Shown here: piece after piece, positions 21,315-32,700 of the stretch
Layout: each line of letters opens with the position of its first letter
Numbering within the stretch: the stretch's first letter is position 1
Source: Macrostomum hystrix
Taxonomy: Eukaryota > Platyhelminthes > Macrostomidae
DNA length: 64,000 nt
Direction of reading: 5' to 3'
Assembly (NCBI GenBank): GCA_950097015.1
Contig: CATNEN010000038.1
Location: 23,015,001-23,079,000, forward strand
Translations under genes and position numbers: made by a program
The notes under the pieces: model-generated
Told to the model about the DNA's origin: nothing
What the model saw: only the letters and a program-made list of their open reading frames with translations
Database searches by the model: none

Positions 21315-22345
21315 GAATTTTATTATATATTAGAATTGCAGAAGGGCTGCGGCAATAGCACATGTACATAGTTTAATGCCACTGGACCCGCAGTTAGTGA
21401 GGAGGCAAAATTAATTCTGCCACATTTCGCTGAGATCCTGAATACACACTCAGACAGATCGCGTACGCAGACACGCTCACACAGGTGTATACATCTGCCC
21501 TGACTTTCTCATCGTCATAGGTTGGCCCTCAACGGCGCAAACTGCACGATAAGCCCCCAAGCCAATTTTCTTCGCGGCTGCACCCCAATTAAATAAATGT
21601 GGCCTCTGTGAGAGACACAATTCAGACTACTGAGAACAGTAGAAAAGCAAAGACTTGGCTACAAAACTCTCACAAAGCACAAAAAAAGTATCGCCATAAA
21701 AATGACAAGGTTAAAACAGACTTCTGTGCACACTATATATATATATAGACGCAAAAAGTTAGGTAGCTTTTGCGCGCACGCGCTCGCAGAACAGTCGGGA
21801 GGGGCAGGCCATGGCGGACTGGGGATCAAGTCCGATAGCCTGCAAGTCAGCCAACAGAGTGGTAATTAGCGTCACAGTTCTTCCTTGGCCGCGGCGCAGC
21901 CGCTCGGTCGGTTGGTGCAGGAGGACCAGCGCAAGCGGGTTTCGCTCGCCGCGACCGTGGCTCCTCAGACAGTGGCCCAGCAGCATCTGGCGGCGCCGGC
22001 GCAGGGTGACGCTCAGGGCTGGGACGCCGGCGCGAACCATCAGGTCTCTGGACGGCAGCCTCTCCGGGTAGTGCACGCCCAGGGCGTGGCGCAGCAGGGA
22101 CCTGTATAGCGCGTCCAGGGCTTTCTCTCGCGTGGCGGTCATCGGGACTGCTTCCATGCCGTACAGAAGGATAGGCTCAACGGCAGCGCGGAAGAGGCAC
22201 ACTAAGAGTGGTGGGAGAGGACTGCGTGTGGCTATGGCTGAATGACGAAGGCAAACAAGCCAGTAACCGGTCTCTGTCTGCCAGCGCGAGGTTTGTTCCC
22301 CACTTTTAGTGTGTTTACAGCCTCGCCGCGGAATCGAACTTAGGG
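21315..22345 (-). mobile_element. tRNA-derived SINE interrupted by a LINE 3' fragment
   Basis: Read on the minus strand: the SINE head GGTCCCTAAGTTCGATTCC (B box) and GCGGCGAGGC at about 22350-22312, then about 700 bases of foreign sequence carrying a LINE ORF, then the rest of the SINE from GAGGCCACATTTATT (about 21613) to its 3' end near 21315. In intact family members at 31.6 and 35.2 kb these two parts are contiguous. GAGGC is present on both sides of the insert and may be a target duplication. Confidence 0.7.
21759..22202 (-). pseudogene. non-LTR retrotransposon reverse-transcriptase C-terminal fragment
   Basis: Open frame to the stop at 21759. It reads LFRAAVEPILLYGMEAVPM, then ALDALYRSLLRHALGV and LLGHCLRSHGRGERNP, the typical region after the RT catalytic core in LINE-type elements: thumb, a LYG-x-E motif, and the segment after the LLGH motif. 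The RT catalytic motif and endonuclease are missing, as expected for a 5'-truncated copy. It sits inside a SINE. Confidence 0.8.
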
Positions 22346-22359
22346 ACCGTGCTTCTACT

Positions 22360-23152
22360 TTGGGATCAGTACAGAAAATGACAGCTTTTCGCTTTAGGCT
22401 ATTCTGTTAAGTGTCGATTTTATATGTAGCAAAATTCCTGCTGTTGCAGACATTTATAGTAACTTTAGGTAATAGTGAGTTAATTCTAGCTCGTATTTAT
22501 ATAGTTGCTAAGAGAGTTTTTACTCAATGCTAAACAGAAAAGTGACGATTAGTCAACCCTGCAGGCTGTGGCAGGTAAATTCTGAATCAGGTAAAAATTT
22601 ATGGCAAGCTTTCAATTTCTCTATAATAGGTGTAGCCATGCAGTGAATAAGCATTCTCAAGCTGAAAAGTAGGTCGACAAAGTTGTAAATATAGAGACAA
22701 GAATTTGCTCGAATTCGGCCACATTTTGAATGGTGTAGGGGCCGGGTTTACACGTAGCTGTGTGAAAATCGATAGGAACAAATGGGGTCGATCTCCTTTT
22801 ACAGCAAAGGCCCGTAGCACACAATTCAATTATAGGCCCGGAGGCACAAGGCCTCAGTCAGGCCTGTTCACAACTCTCTACAGGCCTAACGCACCTAGCG
22901 TTAGTCACACAAGGGCGGGGGAGAGCAGGGGTCACACTGGGAGATTACGTAACAATAGCAGCCCTCTTTCAGTCGGACTCCAAGCAATTTTTGCAAAGCC
23001 TCGACAGCCCACCCCTTCTTTCCAAATATAATAACTCACGCTTATGCATGCACGCTAGAACAATTTTAGCCAGCAAAATATTTTCAGTTGAGTCTACTGC
23101 TCCAGTCTATTGCTTATTTAAAACTCTGATATCTTAAATTCCATTCAAGAAA
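22360..23152. other. spacer upstream of RING-CH gene
   Basis: No gene recognised. A GC-richer patch at 22800-22960 is open on the plus strand but has no recognisable family. A potential 3' splice site TTCAAG lies at 23143-23148, four bases before the RING-CH start codon. Confidence 0.4.
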
Positions 23153-24519
23153 ATGAAATCTGCAACAGTGGCACCAGGAGGCGCTGACTCGATGGAAGTT
23201 ACAGTCGCAGTTGACGATAATGTAGATTGTATAGTACCGCAGTTGAATCCAGTGCCATTGTTATCTGCAGCTTCGGCTGAGTCTCTCAACTCGGCGTCGT
23301 CGAAGCCGGAGTGTCGAATCTGCCGCGGCTCGGCCGACGAATTGCGTCGATTGCACGACCGGCTGCACCAGGTGAAGTGCGCCTGCGCTGGCAGTCTGGA
23401 ACACCTGTGCGCCGGCTGCTACAGGCGATATTACCTGGATCAGGAGCTGGACAGGTTAGTGCACACTCACAATTTATTGCAATACACGACGCTTGATAAA
23501 GTCTTAATAATATCAATAGCAGGAGGACTGCGGGTAATGGCACATCATTTGGTGACACTAGACCCGCAGCCAGCGAGGAGGCAATTCTGCCCATTTCGCT
23601 GGCTCCTGAGCACACACGCACACAGATACTGTACGCAGGCACACGCTCACACAGGTGTGTACATCTGCCCTGACTTTCTCATCGTCAGGCACTGAACACT
23701 TTCTGTCTATGCTTTGGAAAGCTGCATGGCTCTTAGGGGCGTAAATTTCCAGTAAAACGGCCAATCATTTTCTCCTGTCCGCGGAATCGAGCTCAATCAG
23801 GACATTGGTGCGAGAGGCAAACTCTTTGAGAGGTTAGACCGCCCTGACCCCGTTAGGATAAGAACTTCCAACTTTTTGGCTAAGATCTGAAAGCTGTAAT
23901 CATGGTGGGTTTCAACCTCTTTAAAAATGATTTGCACTTTTCCGCCCACATCAACAGGTGCGAAATATGTCGCCAGCCAATTGACATCGACGACGAAGAC
24001 TGTGACGGTCGTGCCGTGTTGAAGCTCCGTCACTGGTTCCGAAAGGACCGCTGCTGCCCTGAGGGTCCCTGCGTTGAGAGCCGCTTTCTCGCGTACGCCT
24101 GCTTCGTTCTGATAGTCTTTGTTGTTGTTTTTATCATATTCTTCATCGTCGGCGAGAAGCTGCATCAACGCCGGCAGCAGAGAGAGCGTCGAATTGGGAC
24201 AATGGCACCGCTGCCTTCTGGGCCGGATTTAACGTCGACTACGGGCACGTCGCCGACCGAAACAGAGCTGACGCCATCAGAGCGTCGCGTGGAAGCCATC
24301 GTATTTGCCTCGGTGGCATGCGTCAACATTGCCATCGCGCTGGCCTACGTAACCTACGCCTACAGGCGACGCTGCTGCGGTTGCTGCCGCAGCGGCGGCG
24401 GCGGCGGCGTCTCGATGGAATTAAGACGACAACGTATGCTGCGACGTCGCAGGCAGGACGTGGAGTTTGGCGCTGTCGAGCAGCACGAGTCTATCCAAAA
24501 CCTGGGAGTTGTGGTTTGA
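23153..24519 (+). CDS. RING-CH (MARCH-type) membrane E3 ubiquitin ligase
   Basis: Two exons, 23153-23454 and 23958-24519, joined AG|G in frame; 287 residues. A RING-CH domain lies at about 54-105: C54, C57, C76, C78, C86, C89, C102, C105. The canonical RING-CH has His at the fifth ligand; here the spacing puts Cys86 there, with His84 two residues before. Two hydrophobic spans follow, about 144-167 (FLAYACFVLIVFVVV) and about 209-231 (VEAIVFASVACVNIAI), typical of MARCH proteins that ubiquitinate membrane cargo. A Cys-rich linker (RCCPEGPC) precedes span 1, and an RRRCCGCCRSGGGGG stretch follows span 2. The intron splits the RING and carries an antisense SINE. I cannot assign the paralogue. 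Confidence 0.85.
23520..23697 (-). mobile_element. SINE 3' part (antisense) in RING-CH intron
   Basis: On the minus strand this matches the body of the tRNA-derived SINE family: CTGACGATGAGAAAGTCAGG, ACACCTGTGTGAGCGTGTGC, GCGAGGAGG/CTCCTCGCTGGCTGCGGG and CAAATGATGTGCC. The tRNA-like head is absent here. Confidence 0.85.
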
Positions 24520-24767
24520 GCTGTTGAAAAATTTAAAACGTTCTTTTTTATTGTCCGGCCATTACTTATTGTAGTACAAGCGTTACTATTCATCATTAAT
24601 CCCAGTTTTATCAGCGTTTTAGCAAATTTTTAGCAAACGCAAAAGTTAAATAACTGTCCTCTTATTCTACAGGTATCTCGCGATCAATTGTTTTATTACC
24701 TATTGTCATTTCCTGTAAAAAATCATCTTTGCGTGCAACCAGTTTTGTCTTTCTGGCCAAGTGTGTA

Positions 24768-24773
24768 AATAAA
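24768..24773 (+). terminator. polyadenylation signal AATAAA for RING-CH gene
   Basis: AATAAA about 250 bases after the stop codon. A second cluster, AATAAATAAA, lies at about 24967. Confidence 0.5.
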
Positions 24774-25019
24774 ATTTCAATAGGTACAAGCTTGACTATC
24801 TCTCTGTGTGCTCTGAGCTAACGGTGCTTCATTTTCAAATGACTTGAGCTATACACTTTACTTTGTAAGACTGTTAAAACGACCATTTAACCCGACGCGG
24901 GTATCTGTGGAAGCAAGAGTAAGTCCTTGCATTAGTGTTAAATTAATCAGTCGAGACACAAAGTTCAATAAATAAATTTGCTGTTTGCAATGAAAACTGT
25001 CAAAAAGGTGTTTTTAAAG

Positions 25020-25025
25020 TTTATT
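25020..25025 (-). terminator. polyadenylation signal AATAAA for the Arg-rich repeat gene
   Basis: Minus-strand AATAAA about 115 bases past the TGA at 25140. The RING-CH gene and this gene are convergent, and their 3' ends lie about 250 bases apart. Confidence 0.5.
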
Positions 25026-25139
25026 GTTCGAAAAATAGTCACTAGTCACTAACTATTCGATAACTATTAGCATATCGAATAGTAAAGTCATTTGCGAAAA
25101 GTCCAGTCAAATAAACATATTCAATATTCCAGGCCGATT

Positions 25140-28100
25140 TCAGCAGAGAACCGACTTGCCTTGACGATTGGTTGCCATAGCAACCAGGGCCGCACCGCCA
25201 GCTACACCGATCTGGGCCCAGTCGGCTGAGAAGCTGAAAGAGGTTTAAGAATGATTTGTTAATAAAACATGTCATTGCATTTATTCTACATTCGTTTGGA
25301 AAGCAGACGTGGCTAGATGGCGTGTGGGCGGCTTGTTGAGAGTGGGGAGTTGAGAGAAATAATAACATCATGGACACACCGACTGTCTAAGTATCGACAT
25401 CCTCGCCATTAATACCTACCCGGAAATAGCACTGAATGCGGCGCCCATCTGCCACAAGATCTGCTGCTTCAGAGAAGCCTCGGGCACGTGACGCGGCAAC
25501 TGCTCTGAGAATAGCACAGCTGGCCAGGATTCATCCGCGTTAGTCGGTTTCGGAGTCAATTGAGGCAACGCTTCAACCACTACGACGCCAGTGTCGAGAA
25601 GTTCGCTTTGCTTTTGAACGATGACAGGAGGTGTGCTGCGAGAATTCACTGACACAGGTCCTGACAGGAGCTCGGGTGGTGGTAGAAGGCGATTGTTAGT
25701 GGACAAATAGCGAAGTTCGCTAGATTTTTTTGAGTCAAACTTTAGAGCGCGATGCTCAGAGACCCTGGTTAGACGACGATCAGTCGACACAGCCCGACGC
25801 TCAGAGGCTCTTGCAAGACGACGGTCAGTCAAAACAGCCCGACGCTCAGAGGCTCTGGTCAGACGACGGTCGGTCGAGACAGCCCGACGTCCAAAGGCTG
25901 TCGACAACCGACCATCAAAAGACTCAGCACGACGCTCTCTGACCAGACGACGGTCAGTCGTGACAGCCCGACGCTCAGGGGCTCTTGCACTACGACGGTC
26001 CGTGTACACAGCCCGACGCTCAGAGGCTCGCGTCAGACGGTCAGTCGACACAGCCCGACGCCCAAAGCCTCGTGCCAGAAGGTCAGTCGACACAGCCCGA
26101 CGCTCAGAGGCTCTAATCAGACGACGGTTGGTCGAGACAACCGGACGCCCAGAGGCTCTCATTTGATGGTCGCTCGGCAGAGCACGGCGCTCAGAGGCGC
26201 GTGTCAGACGACGGTCAGTCGTGATAGCCCGACGCTCTGAGGCTCTGGTAAGATGACGGTCAATTGACTCAGCACGACGCTCTCTGGCTTGACGAGGATC
26301 AGTCGACACCTCCCGACGTACCCTGACTAGTTGGCGGTCACTCTGCAAGGAACGGCGCTCATAGGATCTTGACAGACGACGATCAGTCGACACAGCCCGA
26401 CGCTCCAAGGCTCGTGTCAGACGACGGTCAGTCGGGACAGATCGATGCTCAGAGGATATTGACAGACGACGGTCAGTGGACACAGTCCGAAGCTCAAAGG
26501 CTCTGGTCAGCCGACGGTCTGTCGACACCTCCATCCGTTCCCTGATTAGTTGACGGTCGCTCGGCCGAGAACGGTGCTCATAGGCTCGTTTCAGACGAGG
26601 GTCACTAGACTCAGCACGACGCTCAGAGGCTCTCGACAACCGACCATCAATCGATGTAGCACGACGCTCTCTGGCCAGACGACGGTCAGGCGACAACTCT
26701 CGACGCTCAGAGGCTCTCGACAATCGACCATCAATCGATGTAGCACGACGCTCTCTGGCCAGACGACGGTCAATCGACAACTCTCGACCCTCAGAGGCTC
26801 GTGTTAGATGACGGTCAGTCGAGACAGCCCGACGCTCAGAGGCTCGTGTCAGACGACGGTCCGTGTACACGGCCAGACGCTCAGAGGCTCGCGTCAGACG
26901 GTCAGTCGACACAGCCCGACGCTCAGAGGCTCTCGACAACCGACGATCAAACGACCCAGCACGACGCTCTCTGGCCATACGACGGTCAGTCGACATCTCT
27001 CGACGCTCAGAGGCGCGTGTCAGGCGACGGTCAGTCGTGACAGCTCTACGCTCAGAGGCTCTCGACAACCGACCATCTGTCGACTTTGTACGACGCTCTC
27101 TGGCCAGAAGACGGTCAGTCGAGACCTCTCGACGCTCAGGGGCTCGTGTTAGACGACGGTCAGTCGAGACAGCCCGACGCTCAGAGGCTCGTGTCAGACG
27201 ACGGTCAATCGAGACAACCCGACGCTCAGAGGCTCGTGTCAGACGACGGTCAGTCGAGACAACCCGACGCTCAGAGGCGCTAACAAGTCGACGGTCAGTG
27301 TACACAGCCCGTCGCTCAGAGGCTCTTGTCAGACGACGGTCAGTCGACACAGCCCGACGCTCAGTGGCTCTCGACAACCGACCATCAATCGACTCATAAC
27401 GACGCTCTCTGGCCATACGACGGTCAGTCGACACCTCCTGACGTTCCCTGATCATTTGACGGTCGCTCTGCAAGGAACGGCGCTCAGAGGCTCGCGTCAG
27501 ACGGTCAGTCGACACAGCCCGACGCTCAGAGGCTCTCGACAACCGACCATCAATCGACTCAGCACGACGCTCTCTGGCCAGACGACGGTCAGTCGACACC
27601 TCTCGACGCTCAGAGGCTCGTTTTAGACGACGGTCAGTCGAGACAGCCTGACGCTCAGAGGCTCGTGTCAGACGACGGTCAGTCGAGACACCCCGATGCT
27701 CAGAGGCGCTTGCAAGTCGACGGTCAGTGTACACAGCCCGACGCTCAGAGGCTCTTGTCAGTCGACGGTCAGTCGACACAGTTCGACGCTCAGTGGCTCT
27801 CGACAACCGACCATCTATCGACTCAGCACGACGTTCTCTGGTCAGAAGACGGTCAGTCGACATCTCTCGACGCTCAGAGGTGCGTGTCAGACGACGGTCA
27901 GTCGTGACAGCCCGATGCTCAGAGGCTCTCGACAACCGACCATCAATCAACTCGGAACGACGCTCTCTGGCTATACGACGGTCAGTCGACACCTCCCGAC
28001 GTTCCCTGATCATTTGACGGTCGCTCTGGAAGGAACGGCGCTCAGGGGCTCTTGTCAGAAAACGGTCACTTGTGACAGTCCGACGCTCAAAGGCGCTTGC

Positions 28101-28601
28101 AAGACGCCGGTCAGTGTACACAGCCAGATGCTCAGAGGCTCGTGTTAGACGACGGTCAGTCGAGACAGCTCGACGCTCAGAAGCTCGTGTTAGACGACGG
28201 TCAGTCGAGACAGCCCGACGCTCATTAGCTCTTGTCAGACGACGGTCAGCCCTGACAGCACGATACTCAGAGGCTCTTAATATTCTTCTGTTCAAGGACA
28301 CAGAACGAATTTTCCGTGTCTCAAGGCTGCCGTGGGCTCTTGGAATCTGTCTGTCAGTTGACAGAGCGTTACGATGTGAGTCTAGAGACAGTTGTCGGTT
28401 CAACTGTACACTTCTGAACTGCCTCGAGCTGATCGCAGAATCGCGATGGCTGGTGACTGCGCCCGTAGCCCTTTCACCTAAAGCAGCTGTGCTGACAGTG
28501 GAACCTCCAGCTGCGACATCGACCACTGCAGTGTGACAGTCGATAGTCTTCCTGGTCATGAAGACCAGAGAGATAAGCAGCAACAGCTTGATGTCCGCCA
28601 T
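25140..28601 (-). CDS. secreted-type Arg-rich 15-residue repeat protein, 1,091 aa
   Basis: Exon 28601-25420, then 25233-25140, joined GG|C in frame. The N-terminus MADIKLLLLISLVFMTRK looks like a signal peptide. Residues from about 60 to 960 are some 55-60 units of a 15-residue repeat with consensus near RRAVSTDRRLTRASE. A shorter variant (RREVSTDRRLARE) and a SIDGRLSRASE variant alternate in larger blocks. Arg is extremely abundant and Cys nearly absent. The C-terminal exon (FSADWAQIGVAGG...ATNRQGKSVLC) is non-repetitive with a short hydrophobic stretch. A 3' splice site (CCTTAG) directly abuts the ATG; a CAG|GTAAGTC donor at 28697 suggests a 96-bp leader intron. I do not recognise the family. 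Each unit holds RRxxS/RxxS kinase-like sites and paired Arg residues typical of proprotein convertase sites. Function unknown. Confidence 0.8.
25740..28320 (-). repeat. 45-bp coding minisatellite
   Basis: DNA-level tandem repeat behind the 15-residue protein repeat, with 42-bp variants. All length variants keep the frame, so the repeat has been filtered for coding. Antisense open frames over it are shadows. Confidence 0.9.
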
Positions 28602-28841
28602 CTAAGGTGCGTTTTTAATTATTTAATTAAATTATTCGCTTTTCGGTTTAAAAGCGCAACCAAGATAAATCACCAGCGCACTGATCCGTAGACTTACCTG
28701 GGACAAAAGCACGAGAGATCAGAAACGACTTCAAAACAGAATAAGAAGATCAAGCGCGGATAGTGGGAAGTTTGACTGAACGATTTGCGAGGACCAGTTT
28801 AAGCGGCCGTGAAGCTGGCACAGAGGTTCCTGGAAAGTCTC

Positions 28842-28849
28842 CCTATATA
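28842..28849 (-). promoter_or_regulatory. possible TATA box for the Arg-rich repeat gene
   Basis: CTATATAGGG on the minus strand, about 145 bases upstream of the leader-intron donor at 28697. If it is a TATA box, transcription would start near 28815 and the first exon would be a short non-coding leader. Confidence 0.4.
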
Positions 28850-29317
28850 GTGCAGTGTCCAAGCCAACTCACAGCCGACTCAGAATCCCACTGGGAGTCG
28901 CAGAACTCTTATCACCCATTGGCAGGCTGTTCCCAGTTTCCAAATTATCATCTTCGCAGGTGCGTGACGGTAACGGGCACTAAAAATAGGCTTTCACCGG
29001 CCAACTCCGAGAGGGCACTGCGGTTTAAGTTGTCTTCCTTTAAAACTTTTTTTCGTAGTTTTTATTCTTATCAACCCAGGAACACATTCGAAATAAGTTT
29101 GTTATTAAAAGCAGAAACTCATTTCGTTTCGCAACAATGCCATCGGATATTGAGTCATTGATTTCGCTTCGAACAAAATGAGCTTTGGGAGCTTACCCCA
29201 TGCGCTATAAAATAGTTAAACAAGTTTATTATTTGCGAATAAACTTTACTGGAACTCATCTAAAAAGCAGCTAACAAGCTGCCCAGTCCATAGACAGACA
29301 ATGTGTCATTTGCTACC

Positions 29318-29580
29318 GGGTCGGTGGCAGAGCGGCTATCGCGTTTGCCTCTCGCACCAAGGTCCCTAAGTTCGACTCCGCGGCGAGGCCACATTTATTT
29401 GGGGCGCAAACAGCCGCGGAGACAAGGCTTGGGGGCTTGTCGTGCAATTTACGCCCTTGAGGGCCAACCTCCAAGGCATAGTGAGATTGTACACTGCCTG
29501 ACGATAAGAAATACAGGGCAGATGTACACACCTGTATGAGCGTGTGCCTGCGTGATGATGTGTCATTGCCCGCAGATATG
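29318..29580 (+). mobile_element. tRNA-derived SINE, copy with shortened 3' half
   Basis: It has an A-box-like TGGCAGAGCGG and B-box-like AAGTTCGACTCC head, then the family body (GCCACATTTATTTGGGGCGC, GCCCTTGAGGGCCAACCTCC, CACACCTGTATGAGCGTG). It jumps from GCCTGCGTG to GATGTGTCATTGCC, so the part carrying CTCCTCGCTGGCTGCGGG is deleted. A TCCATGGACTGATCAGCCG piece of a second repeat family follows at about 29597. Confidence 0.85.
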
Positions 29581-29720
29581 TGCAGCATCGCCTCTAGTCC
29601 ATGGACTGATCAGCCGTGCAATCAACTATTATTATTATTATTGTACAAATTAAATACGTAGGCATAAAAATATGCTTCACTTTTGTTAATAGCATCGACC
29701 ATATTATGTTATAGAATCGT

Positions 29721-32700
29721 TTAGTCCTGTTTTGTGAGCCGAAATTCGCGCCAACAATTGGTAGCGGATGCTACAAGAAGCAGACAGAGAACCAGACAGG
29801 CTAAATATGTGGACAATATAATCAGCGTTAGCCAATTATCAACAATAGACACAGTGTCAATGCTTAGATTAACAGCTCCGGTGAATAAATTAGCTAGAAT
29901 AAAATAAGCCAATCCGTATTGGCCAATTCTAGTTAGCAGCGTAGATTGAGATTGAGTGGCAGTGCTGCCTAGACAGAGAAGCTGGTTCAGTGTGAGCAGT
30001 AGCAGCACCTGACTACAGGAGGCTAAACAGGTGAGCATAAAGGCGGCATTGAACAATAGGCGAGACGGTTCAGTGTAGACTGGCGGCAGGTTGATTAGCG
30101 GCAGTAACCATGGCAACGCAACGAATGTGAGTAACATCAGAGGCCAGGTGATAAAACTGCTGGAATTGCCTGCAAATGGATAAGTATGCCTTTTAAATAC
30201 AGATACTCTATGCTAGCGGCATTTCAGAATTTTGTTTATTATAAATAGATCTTATCTAGACACTAATCTATCAGATCTTATCTAGACACTAATCTATCAG
30301 ATCTTATCTAGACACTAATCTATCAGATCTTATCTGGACACTAATCTATCAGATCTTATCTAGACACTAATCTATCAGATCTTATCTAGACACTAATCTA
30401 TCAGATCTTATCTAGACACTAATCTATCAGATCTTATCTAGACACTAATCTATCAGATCTTATCTAGACACTAATCTATCAGATCTTATCTAGACACTAA
30501 TCTATCAGATCTTATCTAGACACTAATCTATCAGATCTTATCTAGACACTAATCTATCAGATCTTATCGAGACACTTATCTATCGGATCTTATCTGGACA
30601 CTAATCTATCAGATCTTATCTAGACACTAATCTATCGGATCTTATCTAGACACTAATCTATCAGATCTTATCTAGACACTAATCTATCAGATCTTATCGA
30701 GACACTTATCTATCGGATCTTATCTGGACACTAATCTATCAGATCTTATCTAGACACTAATCTATCGGATCTTATCTAGACACTAATCTATCAGATCTTA
30801 TCTAGACACTAATCTATCAGATCTTATCTAGACACTAATCTATCAGATCTTATCGAGACACTAATCTATCAGATCTTATCTAGACACTAATCTATCAGAT
30901 CTTATCGAGACACTAATATATCAGATCTTATCTAGACACTAATCTATCGGATATTATCCAGACACTAATCTACGAGTACAGTTGATATTCGGTAGCCATC
31001 ACCAACGCACCATTGCCAGTAGCTGCAGCCAATCGTCGGCTAACAGCAGCGCCGGCGCAATAGACAGCGCAGTAGGCCGGCAGCGACAACAGACCCTCCT
31101 TGTTGGCTAACAGGGGCCACAGCTGTTGCCTGTCAGTGTCGGCTAGCAGGAAATCAGCTCCGCCGAGTGGCAGCAGCAGGCAGGCATGGCAAATACCCAG
31201 AATGACCGCCCACAGGCCTGGCCAACGGGACAGCGGCTGCCAGGCGGCTCTGAGGCAGGCCAAGGTGAGAAAGAAATTCCAATGCACTCCGTACTCAGTC
31301 ACGTGCTCCTGATGATAAATGGGAGGTGAGATGGGTGACCGTGATAAAAATAGTTGGCAGTTTAAAAACCAGGTTAATATTTAAAGGGACAATAAACTAG
31401 AGTGGCTAAACTTCAAATGGGGTTGTAGGGTTGAAGAGGCATGAGGTTGAAGGTTGAAGGACCAAAATTTTCAAGGGTCACGGGGTTAAGGAGTCGTGAG
31501 GTTGTAGGGTTACGCGGTTGAAGGGTCATCAGATCATGAGATTGAAGGGTTATCATGTTGTGAGGTTGAAGGGTCATCATGTTGTGAGGTTTAAGGTTGA
31601 ATCATTCACCTTATTAAAGGTTACGGCAGAGGGGTCTGTGGCAGAGCGGTTATCGCGTTTGCCTCTCGCGCCAAGGTCCCTAAGTTCGATTCCACGGCGA
31701 GGCCACATTTATTTGGGGCGCAGCCGCGGAGAGAAGGCTTGAGGGCTTGTCTTGCAATTTACGCCTTTGAGGGCCAACCTCCAAGGCACTGTGAGAGTGT
31801 ACACTGCCTGACGATGAGAAAGTCAGGGCAGATGTACACACCTGTGTGAGCGTATGCCTGCGTACAGTATCTGTGTGCGTGTGTGCTCAGGAGTCAGCGA
31901 AACGGGTAGAATTGCCTCCTCGCTGGCTGCGGGTCTAGTGTCACCAAACGATATGCCATTGCCCCAGCCCTCCTGCAATTATCATTTTATTAAAAGGTTA
32001 CGGCATTTAACTGAAGGTGAAATCCCAATCCACTACCTGATAATCCGAGGCCTTCACAGCCAAGGTTCTGGCCAAGCCCAGCAGAGCCAACGGCAGGCAG
32101 GCGGTGACAAGAGATCGACGCCACATGCTCAGCGACGCGCCCGATGGCGACGGTGGCGGCGCGAGTAGGCCGCTGGCGAAGGTGAAGGCAGGAGCGCCGA
32201 TGTCCATTAAGCCGACGCCAGCAGATTCAGCTTTGGCTAGACGGCGAGGCATTGCTGGGAAGTCAACGGCGAAGATAGCAACAGAAGTCTGCAGCAGCAG
32301 CAGAGACTGGAAAATATTTTCGCCATATTGGATTGAGTATGATTGAGTAGGGAAACGATTGGGGCTATTTGTATAAACAGTGCCTTGATTTCGGATTTGA
32401 AGGTTAAATCGAGTTTATTAACAGAAGTGGGTGGGATGAAATTGGAGGATTTCTTAATAAGAATGGGGTTACAGGACTAGAATCGGATTTGATTGATTGA
32501 GTTTGAATCGAGAATTGTGGTAAGATTCGATGATTTAGATGGGATTTTAGCCTTGAGGCAGGATTTCGGTAAGATCATTGGAGTGGGATTTGATGATTGG
32601 GTGGGATTTGATGATTGGGATAGGATTTGATGATTGGGGTGGGATTTGATGATTTGGATGGGATTTGATTATTGTGGTGGGATTTGATGATTGGGATGGG

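Noticed and set aside
26550-28536. Plus-strand Arg/Ser-rich frames opposite the repeat gene
   Set aside because: Antisense shadows of the 45-bp repeat. The minus strand has the signal peptide, the splice sites and the matching last exon.
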